Shown in pieces: positions 8,692-15,155 of a stretch of 34,107 bases of DNA. The notes below the pieces were generated by a model. That model saw nothing but the letters and a program-made list of their open reading frames with translations, did no database searches and was not told where the DNA came from. This DNA is from Porphyromonas crevioricanis (GTDB lineage: Bacteria; Bacteroidota; Bacteroidia; Bacteroidales; Porphyromonadaceae): positions 1 through 34,107 of the forward strand of contig NZ_FUXH01000018.1 of the NCBI RefSeq assembly GCF_900167225.1, given 5' to 3'. Made by a program: the position numbers and the translations under genes. Each line of letters opens with the position of its first letter. The first letter of the stretch is position 1.

Positions 8692-9589
8692 AGGTCGGCA
8701 AAGAGTCTTGTAGGCGTTGTATCTCCGGGGAGGGTTGCTCCGTGAAGACATATACAAAGGAGAGACGAGAGAAATCAGTTGCCAGTCTCACCGGGACGGA
8801 AGAGAAATTGGTGTGCGAAGAAATATCTATCTGTTGCTCCGGAGTGGTTTGTATGCTTTTGTGATCCAACTCCTCATTTTCTATTGTGCCAACAATCAAG
8901 TTTGGTAGATAGGTGAACGAATAGCCACTGGTAACCACGGTATCTCCCACCTTTACGGTGGCATGTCTGGGTAGGTCAGAAAGTCTGGCATGAGTGATGT
9001 CGGAGGGATTGTCCCAACTGAGCGAGCCTACGAAGTCTCGCCCCTTGATCCTACAGCTTAACCTTAGCTTAGAATTGATCAGAGGAACCACCAAAGCGCA
9101 ACTCTCAGATACGGCTGCAACGGTACCCACAACACCTGTTGCGCTCATCACACTCATATCCTTGGCTATGCCGTCTCTTGTACCTTTATCTATGGAGAGG
9201 TAATTGTCCGTTTTGCGATTCGATGCTCGGATCACTCTGGCAGTGACATAATTCGGCATGCTATATCTTATTCCGGAGTCGAGAGCGAAAACCACGGGGC
9301 GAACGGTGTCGGCAGCTGCCCTTTGTATATCCCGCTCCAGCATATAATAGCGGGCTTCCAGAGATGCAATCTCTTGCAGCAAAGATTTGTTTTGCTCCTT
9401 TAGCCGGACATACTCGCCCACCGAGCTGATTGTCGCATTGACCCGACCCAACAGCCGATTGGTTGCCACCAAGGCAATACTACGGTGGTACAGACTGTCG
9501 TTGAACAGCACTGTCAAGGCTACAATCTCCAGCACCAAGAAAACCAGCCAATGCTTGTAGCGGGCAAAGAAAGCAAACAGCCTACTCAT
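8681..9589 (-). CDS. mreC: Rod shape-determining protein MreC
   Basis: The 302-residue protein has one N-terminal membrane segment (about 13-31), a coiled-coil region (about 55-95, rich in E/K/L/Q) and the periplasmic beta-barrel domain. That domain carries family features: 'NYVTARVIRAS', 'LSIDKGTRDGI', 'ATGVVGTV' and 'VPLINSKLRLSCRIKGRDFVGSL'. MreC activates PBP2-RodA from the periplasmic side. It starts 64 nt after the mreB stop and overlaps mreD. Confidence 0.93.
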   Translation of the reverse strand: MSRLFAFFARYKHWLVFLVLEIVALTVLFNDSLYHRSIALVATNRLLGRVNATISSVGEYVRLKEQNKSLLQEIASLEARYYMLERDIQRAAADTVRPVVFALDSGIRYSMPNYVTARVIRASNRKTDNYLSIDKGTRDGIAKDMSVMSATGVVGTVAAVSESCALVVPLINSKLRLSCRIKGRDFVGSLSWDNPSDITHARLSDLPRHATVKVGDTVVTSGYSFTYLPNLIVGTIENEELDHKSIQTTPEQQIDISSHTNFSSVPVRLATDFSRLSFVYVFTEQPSPEIQRLQDSLPTYAR

Positions 9590-9653
9590 TCGATCTCCCG
9601 GGCTATAGCTCTATTTACTGGAGGAAAGCACAGACAAAACGGCCAAAAGGGCT

Positions 9654-10673
9654 CTACTTGATGAGGAACTTGAACGTGTCAATATTGTTTACGGCAATAC
9701 CTGTCCCTTTGGCCACAGCCAATAGTGGATCTTCTGCCACCTTGAAGCTGATAGCAAAGCGAGAGGTCAGACGTTCTGATATACCTCTAAGCAGCGCACC
9801 TCCACCCGTCAGGTAGACTCCGTTCTTTACGATGTCGGCATAGAGAGCAGGGGGGGTTTCTTCGAGAGTTTTCAGGATGGCCGCTTCTATCTTCTGTACT
9901 GATTTTTCCAGGCAGTGTGCGATCTCCTGATGAGTGACCTTGATCTGCTTAGGCAGGGTGTCCATCAGGTCTGCCCCCCAAATGGCGTATTCCTCGGGTG
10001 GATTTTCCAGATCTTGCAATACGGAGCCTACATTGATCTTGATTTGCTCTGCCATGCGTTCACCCACCTTCACGTTGTGGGTGCTGCGCATATGGTCTAT
10101 GATATCCTGTGTAAATACGTCACCGGCAATTCTGATAGACTGATCTTTTACGATACCTCCGAGAGAGATCACTGCAATCTCTGTAGTACCCCCCCCTATA
10201 TCTACAATCATGTTGCCTTCCGGTGCCAATACATCTATACCGATACCTACAGCAGCAGCCATAGGCTCATGGATCATAAATACCTCACGGCTGCCGGCAT
10301 GTTCGCTGGAGTCCCTCACTGCTCGTATCTCTACTTCCGTACTCCCGGAAGGGATACATACCACTGTGCGAAGCGAGGGAGAGAACCATGAACGCTTTTT
10401 GCTGATCATTCTGATCATCCCACGTATCATCTGCTCTGCTGCATTGAAGTCTGCTATCACCCCATCACGCAAAGGACGCACCGTGCGTATATTGGCATTG
10501 CCTTTTTCGTACATTTCATTGGCGATCTTCCCCACAGCCATTACTTGGTTGGTACTGGAGTCGAAAGATACTACCGAAGGTTCGTCGAGCACGACCTTTC
10601 CATCTTTGATTATGATTGTATTGGCTGTTCCCAGGTCGATAGCCAACGATTGTCTGAAATTGAATAGACCCAT
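9654..10673 (-). CDS. mreB: Actin-like rod shape-determining protein MreB
   Basis: MreB forms membrane-associated filaments that guide the elongation complex. The 339-residue protein has the actin-fold signatures: phosphate-1 LAIDLGTANT (about 9-19), phosphate-2 VDIGGGTTEIAVIS (about 157-170), and the adenosine loop YLTGGGALLRGI near residue 287. An early amphipathic stretch (MGLFNF) resembles MreB membrane-targeting ends. It lies 101 nt downstream of purH on the same strand. I see no -7 box in that gap, so it may be read from the purH promoter or from one inside purH. Confidence 0.96.
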   Translation of the reverse strand: MGLFNFRQSLAIDLGTANTIIIKDGKVVLDEPSVVSFDSSTNQVMAVGKIANEMYEKGNANIRTVRPLRDGVIADFNAAEQMIRGMIRMISKKRSWFSPSLRTVVCIPSGSTEVEIRAVRDSSEHAGSREVFMIHEPMAAAVGIGIDVLAPEGNMIVDIGGGTTEIAVISLGGIVKDQSIRIAGDVFTQDIIDHMRSTHNVKVGERMAEQIKINVGSVLQDLENPPEEYAIWGADLMDTLPKQIKVTHQEIAHCLEKSVQKIEAAILKTLEETPPALYADIVKNGVYLTGGGALLRGISERLTSRFAISFKVAEDPLLAVAKGTGIAVNNIDTFKFLIK

Positions 10674-10774
10674 GATTTTGATAAAGCTACTTTGTGAGCT
10701 GTCTTGCGGAAGCCTGCCAGAGAAACTGCCGATATGCCGGGCTCATCCTCTGTTTCAAGGCTTGTGTTTATTAC

Positions 10775-12292
10775 TTAGTGTTTGAAGTGTCTCAGGCCGG
10801 TGAATACCATCGCTACTCCCAATTCATTGGCTTTGTCTATGCTCAGTTGATCCTTTACGGAGCCTCCTGGTTGGACGATAGCAGATATACCAGCTTTTGC
10901 TGCAATCTCTACGCAGTCGGGGAAAGGGAAGAAAGCATCGCTGGACATGACCGCACCCTGCAGGTCAAAGCCGAAACTCCGAGCTTTCTCTATGGCCTGA
11001 CACAGAGCATCAACTCTGGAGGTCTGTCCTACTCCCGAGGCCAAAAGGCGGCTGTCTTTCACCAGACTGATTGCGTTGCTTTTGCTGTGTTTTACCACTT
11101 TGGCAGCAAAGACAAGGTCCACCAACTCATCTTCCGAAGGAGACTGGCTGGTCACGGTTTGCATCTGTTCCGTTGTCTCGCTGACGCTGTCTCGCTCCTG
11201 TACGAGCATACCGCCCAGCATTGATCGCAATTGCCATTCGGGTTGTGTATGGCTTTTGCGAGAGAGAATGATACGGTTGGATTTGCGAGTCAGGTGAGTC
11301 AGTGCCTCTGTCTCATAGTCCGGAGCTACGATCAGCTCGAAGAATAGTTTGTCTATTTCTTTGGCCGTTTCTTCGTCGATTGGGCTGTTGCATACCAGTA
11401 TACCTCCGAAGGCGGATACCGGATCGGCTGCCAAAGCTGCTTGCCAGGCTTCGGACACAGTTTCTCTGGAGGCTATCCCACAAGCGTTGCCATGCTTGAG
11501 TATGGCGAAAGTCGGAGCTGTAAACTCGTCTATCAGCCCCAAGCCGGCCTCGAGATCTTGCAGGTTGTTGTAGGAGAGATCCTTGCCCTGTATCTTGTCG
11601 AATACGGTGTCGAGATCTCCGTAGAACATCCCTCTCTGGTGAGGATTTTCTCCATAGCGGAGCATCCGTTGCGTGTCCTCTGCAATTCGCAAGTGAGAGA
11701 GCCGTCCCTCATCGAAATAGCCAAATATGGCAGCGTCATAGGCCGAGCTTACAGCAAAGGCTTCCTTGGCAAACCAACGACGTTCGGCCTCATTGCTCTT
11801 CCCGTGCTTGTCCTCAAGCAGGGAGCGAAGGGCGGGATACTGATCCTTGGAAGCAACGATGATCACATCCTTGTAGTTCTTTGCTGCTGCTCGTATCAGG
11901 GAGATACCGCCTATATCTATCTTTTCGATAATATCTTCAGCAGAAGCTCCGGAAGCCACCGTATCGACAAAGGGATAGAGATCTACGATTACCAAATCTA
12001 TCAGTGGAAGTTTGTGGCTGGCTACATCGGCCTGATGTCCGGCATCATCTCTGACGGCCAGGATTCCACCGAAGATTTTCGGATGCAGAGTTTTTACTCG
12101 TCCGTCCAGCATTTCGGGATACTCGGTGAGTTGCTCCACAGCTGTGCAAGGATAACCCTGAGAGCGGATATATGCTTCTGTTCCTCCTGTGGATACGAGT
12201 TCTACTCCTGCTTGGTGCAGCATTTTCAATATCTCATCCAGCCCATCCTTGTGATAGACCGATACAAGTGCTCGTTTGATTTCTTTTTCCAT
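10775..12292 (-). CDS. purH: Bifunctional AICAR transformylase / IMP cyclohydrolase
   Basis: PurH performs the last two steps of IMP synthesis in the cytoplasm. The 505-residue protein has an N-terminal MGS-like cyclohydrolase domain (ALVSVYHKDGL, STGGTEAYIR, MLDGRVKTLHPKI) and a C-terminal transformylase domain (LRYGENPHQRG, AILKHGNACGIA, SDAFFPFPD) ending with the typical VFTGLRHF. The frame is open to 12466, but the ATG at 12292 (MEKEIKRALVSV) matches the family N-terminus and lies 40 nt downstream of a -7 box at 12333-12340. The neighbouring mre genes are functionally unrelated. Confidence 0.96.
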   Translation of the reverse strand: MEKEIKRALVSVYHKDGLDEILKMLHQAGVELVSTGGTEAYIRSQGYPCTAVEQLTEYPEMLDGRVKTLHPKIFGGILAVRDDAGHQADVASHKLPLIDLVIVDLYPFVDTVASGASAEDIIEKIDIGGISLIRAAAKNYKDVIIVASKDQYPALRSLLEDKHGKSNEAERRWFAKEAFAVSSAYDAAIFGYFDEGRLSHLRIAEDTQRMLRYGENPHQRGMFYGDLDTVFDKIQGKDLSYNNLQDLEAGLGLIDEFTAPTFAILKHGNACGIASRETVSEAWQAALAADPVSAFGGILVCNSPIDEETAKEIDKLFFELIVAPDYETEALTHLTRKSNRIILSRKSHTQPEWQLRSMLGGMLVQERDSVSETTEQMQTVTSQSPSEDELVDLVFAAKVVKHSKSNAISLVKDSRLLASGVGQTSRVDALCQAIEKARSFGFDLQGAVMSSDAFFPFPDCVEIAAKAGISAIVQPGGSVKDQLSIDKANELGVAMVFTGLRHFKH

Positions 12293-12332
12293 TCGCCTTT
12301 GCTTCTGTGCTGAGTCCACATTATACAACTCA

Positions 12333-12340
12333 CAAAGATA
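12333..12340 (-). promoter_or_regulatory. -7 box upstream of purH
   Basis: On the minus strand this reads TATCTTTG, an exact TAnnTTTG match, 40 nt before the purH ATG. A -33 TTTG at the usual 19-21 nt distance is not evident. Confidence 0.45.
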
Positions 12341-12474
12341 GTCTTTTTGGGTATGCAAGCTTTGCCTTTTTCTCTCCAACAGATTGCTAACTTGCTTTCT
12401 GTTATTTTTCGAGATTATTCCACAGGGTTTCCCTCCTGCAATACTTTCTTTACCTCGCTTTGGCATACAAAAAT

Positions 12475-12515
12475 CCCCTCTCGAAGATGTTTGTACAAAC
12501 TTCCTTCGAGAGGGG
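12475..12515 (-). terminator. Terminator of the NlpC/P60 gene
   Basis: A perfect 12-bp stem (CCCCTCTCGAAG with CTTCGAGAGGGG) has a 17-nt loop. On the minus strand it is followed by ATTTTTGT. It lies 25 nt beyond the stop of the peptidase gene and separates that gene from purH. Confidence 0.85.
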
Positions 12516-12539
12516 GTACACTTGGTTGTTAAGGTCTTG

Positions 12540-13250
12540 TCAGATCGTCTCGGTGGAGTAGGCCGGAGTGTTTACATCGCCTGTGTTACCCTCTTCTTGC
12601 AGGGAGTCAGAGAAGATAGACAGACCCAAGCCGGGCAGGTAGGGTTGGAGCAAGAGTAGTTTCTTCTGTCCTTCCTCATTTTTCAGCATTTCTGCCAGTT
12701 CGGGTACCCTCCCAATTCCTATAAAGCGACGGACGTAGTACGGCTGTGTATTGTATTTCTGCACAATGATCCCTCTGGAGCAGCTGCTGTGCATCATGGT
12801 AATGTCGTCTCCATCCACTTCCACAATCATAGCCACATGCCCTACGCGAGGGCTGCGAGCATTTCTTCCCTTGAAGAAAATAAGGTCTCCCGGCTGTGGC
12901 TTATCGGTAGATTCAGTGTAAGCGTGCTGATCTCGGGAGGTTCGTGGGAGTTGGATATTGAATTGAGAGAAGATATGACAGACAAAGCCCGAGCAGTCCA
13001 TCGGGAATTTGGAGGGACCTTTATATCGGTAGGGTTTGCCCAAGAACTTCTTCCCTTCCTTGATGATTTGAGAGACCAAAGTGGATACGGAGAGGTGTTG
13101 TTCCTCCTTCTGAGGAATGACGGATGTCGTCTTTTTCGTGTTCTTTGGAGGGGGAGTGTTGCTTGCGAAAGATTTTGCCACAAGCAGTACGGACAGACCT
13201 ATGCAAAAAGCATAAATCAAAGCCCGTGCGGATAATCGTGTACTACTCAT
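12540..13250 (-). CDS. Secreted NlpC/P60-family cell-wall peptidase
   Basis: NlpC/P60 enzymes cut stem peptides of peptidoglycan using a Cys-His-His/polar triad. The 236-residue protein has a hydrophobic N-terminal signal or anchor (about 10-30), a Pro/Thr/Lys-rich linker, and one catalytic domain. The domain shows MDCSGFV (Cys about 86), PRVGHVAMIVE (His about 138) and a third-residue candidate His in MMHSSCSRG (about 154). The frame extends to 13292, but the ATG at 13250 (MSSTRLSARA) gives a normal signal n-region. A -7 box lies 77 nt upstream. There is no SH3 or other wall-binding domain, so it resembles the short Spr-like hydrolases. Confidence 0.9.
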   Translation of the reverse strand: MSSTRLSARALIYAFCIGLSVLLVAKSFASNTPPPKNTKKTTSVIPQKEEQHLSVSTLVSQIIKEGKKFLGKPYRYKGPSKFPMDCSGFVCHIFSQFNIQLPRTSRDQHAYTESTDKPQPGDLIFFKGRNARSPRVGHVAMIVEVDGDDITMMHSSCSRGIIVQKYNTQPYYVRRFIGIGRVPELAEMLKNEEGQKKLLLLQPYLPGLGLSIFSDSLQEEGNTGDVNTPAYSTETI

Positions 13251-13326
13251 TCTTTTTCCGATACTGTCTGCTCTGCCCTCTCTTGAGGCCACTGTGAGAG
13301 ACGGTTTTACTGCTATTGGTTCGGGA

Positions 13327-13334
13327 CAAAAGTA
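13327..13334 (-). promoter_or_regulatory. -7 box upstream of the NlpC/P60 gene
   Basis: The minus strand reads TACTTTTG, matching TAnnTTTG, 77 nt before the chosen ATG. No clear -33 element was found. Confidence 0.4.
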
Positions 13335-13532
13335 GAAAAAAGTTTCGGAAGTATGTGACCATGTTCTTGATACTTAATACTTAGAATGTGTGGAGTATTA
13401 GGTAGATATGCTCCTCGCTGTCCCCTAACTGGCCTTTCGTTTACGGGGATTGTTGTACTTGCAATTGAGAATTATGTGTGGAGGGCTCAAAAAGCATTTG
13501 TTTCCCTTCACTAAACCTGGTGTGTTTTGTAA

Positions 13533-13750
13533 AATTTCGACCATATCAAAAGTCGGGAAAACGGAGAGAAAAGAGCTTGTTGTCTGCGAAAGAGTCAGAC
13601 CCTTTTTATAGGCTTGGGATGAGCCTCCCAGAATGCTCTATTCATCGGCCTTCTGAAAGGGTCGAAATTCTCTCCTGAGAAAAATTTTGCTAACACAGGA
13701 GAGAGCGTTTTTTTTCTCAGGAGAGAATTTTTGCTCTCTCCCGTGTTAGT
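13533..13750. repeat. Nested and interleaved inverted repeats, possible structured RNA or MITE-like element
   Basis: Several arms pair with each other. AATTTCGACC (13533-13542) pairs with GGTCGAAATT (13660-13669), and GACCCTTT (13598-13605) with AAAGGGTC (13656-13663). A perfect 20-bp pair joins 13665-13684 to 13711-13730. A 17/18-bp pair joins 13689-13706 to 13733-13750, with one A-C mismatch and one G-T pair. The last two are interleaved (A-B-A'-B'), so both cannot form as simple nested hairpins. Coding on either strand seems unlikely. Confidence 0.75.
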
Positions 13751-13852
13751 AAAAAATGCCTCCCCTTGACATCAAAAATGAGAGAGAAAAACCCACTAAA
13801 AAGCCTCCAATCAGGGCATAAAAATGCAACCGAATAAGAAATGGAATAATAT

Positions 13853-13876
13853 ATCAATAAACAAAGGTTTATTGAT
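13853..13876. repeat. Perfect palindrome, operator-like
   Basis: ATCAATAAAC and GTTTATTGAT are perfect inverted arms around a 4-nt AAAG centre. It lies about 125 nt before the 55-residue ORF. It could be a regulator binding site or a weak hairpin. Confidence 0.45.
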
Positions 13877-13955
13877 GGTGATGACTGGGCCTCCTGAATG
13901 AGAGTATCGGGAATTGAGTGAAACTTGTGTAACGACTCTCTTTCTTAAAAATTCT

Positions 13956-13968
13956 TACCTTGCGCAGT
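13956..13968 (+). promoter_or_regulatory. Possible variant -7 box before the 55-residue ORF
   Basis: TACCTTGCGCAGT resembles the extended TAYCTTTGCG boxes elsewhere in the window but lacks one T. It lies 31 nt before the ATG at 14000. A near-identical 13-mer occurs on the minus strand at 18131-18143. Confidence 0.25.
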
Positions 13969-13999
13969 TCAATAATTAGGAGTACAAACGCAAATCAAA

Positions 14000-14167
14000 A
14001 TGGCCAATTATGTAGAAGTGTATGTGAGCAAAATGCCACTAAACTGCGAGGTTAAAGTGCAGGCAGCTTTGCCGGAAATGTGCTCAGATATTTCTCCTGA
14101 TGGGGAATTCCTCAAACGAAAGTTCTGGTTTGACAGAGAGAAGAATCCGCAAAAAGAAGACTATTAG
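14000..14167 (+). CDS. Small protein of 55 residues, unknown function
   Basis: ATG at 14000 opens a frame ending in TAG at 14165-14167. The product begins MANYVEVYVSKMPLNC and ends KNPQKEDY. It is soluble, of mixed charge, with no signal peptide or membrane segment. Support comes from an A-rich leader typical of Bacteroidetes starts (CAAATCAAAATG), a possible promoter 31 nt upstream, and a following gene on the same strand 114 nt away. I do not recognise the family. It could be a small standalone gene or a remnant. Confidence 0.45.
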   Translation: MANYVEVYVSKMPLNCEVKVQAALPEMCSDISPDGEFLKRKFWFDREKNPQKEDY

Positions 14168-14281
14168 TTGCTTTAAGAAGTGTGACTTATCTTCTTTCTT
14201 GATTCAACTTTGTCTCCATATTTCGGTCGCAAGAGAGTAGGATTTTTGAGTTCTATTATTACATCAAAACAAGCAGAAAGA

Positions 14282-14950
14282 ATGAAGTCAATATGTTTAT
14301 TAGCACTTATCGTCCTTATTGGAGCTGGGTGCAATGGAAGAAGACAGCAGAGCAAACTATCTAATGATAAAACTGCCATGACAAGGGTTTTTGATATTCG
14401 TGCGTTCAATAGGAATAAGAATGACTCTAACGAATACTGTTTTAGGCAGAATGACAGTGTAATGGTGAGACAGCAAGAGACAGCAGAATCATTTTATGAG
14501 TTTATATCCAAAGAGGGGTCTGAATTCGAAGAGGTTTACGAATATTACAAAACAGGCCATTTGAAACTGTCCTTTCTGTATTTCCGATACGATTTCATGA
14601 CTGGCGTATACAGAGAATACGACAAGCAAGGAAAACTAATCAGGGAGGAGGATTTGGATAAGGATTTCATTTTTTCGTGGGAAAATATAAAGCAGTATTT
14701 GGTGGCACACGGTGTTAAATCCATGAAAAATCAAGTGATAGGCATCAATAGAACTAGTGATGACAATCCCACATGGAGGTTAGAATTCGAGGGAAGCTAT
14801 AAGGAATACAACAAAGGCCTATTCATCATTACTCTGGATGGAACTACAGGCGAGGAAATCGAAGTGAAGCGATTAAAGGGAAAAAACGCTTTGGGAGAAA
14901 TGGGGACAACTGCCAACTATGAAATTATATACTCGAGAAAAGAGGAATAA
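14282..14950 (+). CDS. Lipoprotein of unknown function with MORN/YwqK-like segment
   Basis: The chosen ATG at 14282 gives a 222-residue protein with a lipoprotein signal: a hydrophobic core and lipobox LIGAGC, lipidated Cys about residue 17. The frame is open upstream to 14210, but only this start places the signal at the N-terminus. The middle (about 75-125) contains 'YYKTGHLKLSFLYF', 'GVYREYDKQGKLIREE' and similar stretches. They resemble the short antiparallel repeats of MORN-variant/YwqK-type proteins, which often act as immunity or envelope proteins. The C-terminal part has 'FIITLDGTTGEEIEV'. Function is unknown. It lies in an AT-rich patch between conserved operons, so horizontal origin is plausible. 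Confidence 0.7.
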   Translation: MKSICLLALIVLIGAGCNGRRQQSKLSNDKTAMTRVFDIRAFNRNKNDSNEYCFRQNDSVMVRQQETAESFYEFISKEGSEFEEVYEYYKTGHLKLSFLYFRYDFMTGVYREYDKQGKLIREEDLDKDFIFSWENIKQYLVAHGVKSMKNQVIGINRTSDDNPTWRLEFEGSYKEYNKGLFIITLDGTTGEEIEVKRLKGKNALGEMGTTANYEIIYSRKEE

Positions 14951-15066
14951 GAATGTGGGATGTCTTTCCCTTTTTCCTTATCAGGACAATTAAAGTAATG
15001 GTCTCCGATAGGCATGATAGGACAAAAATGATTTTTCAGTATACATCGTTATCATTTTAGGAGAGC

Positions 15067-15132
15067 AAAAATATCTCCAGTGAGCGTTTTACCAGTATAG
15101 TAGTGGTATTTCCCCTCACTGGAGATATTTTT
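15067..15132. terminator. Long hairpin terminator between the lipoprotein and the T9SS protein
   Basis: A perfect 18-bp stem (15067-15084 with 15115-15132) encloses a loop that itself contains ACCA/TGGT arms. Both sides have A/T tracts, so it can serve the minus-strand gene ending at 15156 and the plus-strand gene ending at 14950. Confidence 0.8.
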
Positions 15133-15155
15133 TGCACCTCCTTCCAAAGAAGCCT

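Larger units (their letters stand above)
13251..13999. other. 749-nt gene-free region with dense secondary structure
   Basis: No convincing gene was found; a 66-residue frame at 13478-13678 has no recognisable features. The region holds the -7 motif for the peptidase gene (13327-13334), a structured block at 13533-13750, a 10-bp-arm palindrome at 13853-13876 and a possible promoter at 13956-13968. Base composition is visibly more AT-rich and purine-skewed than the flanking genes. Confidence 0.6.

Noticed and set aside
8691-8757. Longer mreD N-terminus starting at 8757
   Set aside because: It would overlap mreC by 77 nt and add a charged Arg/Ser/Pro-rich head unlike MreD; the ATG at 8691 fits better.
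9915-10785. Plus-strand open frames opposite mreB (158 and 191 codons)
   Set aside because: Shadows of the mreB codon pattern; no recognisable protein features.
11441-12313. Long plus-strand open frame (290 codons) opposite purH
   Set aside because: It lies entirely antisense to a strongly conserved purH reading frame plus its leader and has no domain, signal or start context of its own.
13478-13678. 66-codon plus-strand frame in the gene-free region
   Set aside because: It runs into the inverted-repeat block, has no family resemblance and no promoter; its sequence is better explained as structured non-coding DNA.
13665-13750. Explaining the interleaved repeats as an ordinary terminator
   Set aside because: The nearest gene ends are hundreds of bases away on either side, and two interlocked stems are not a terminator design.
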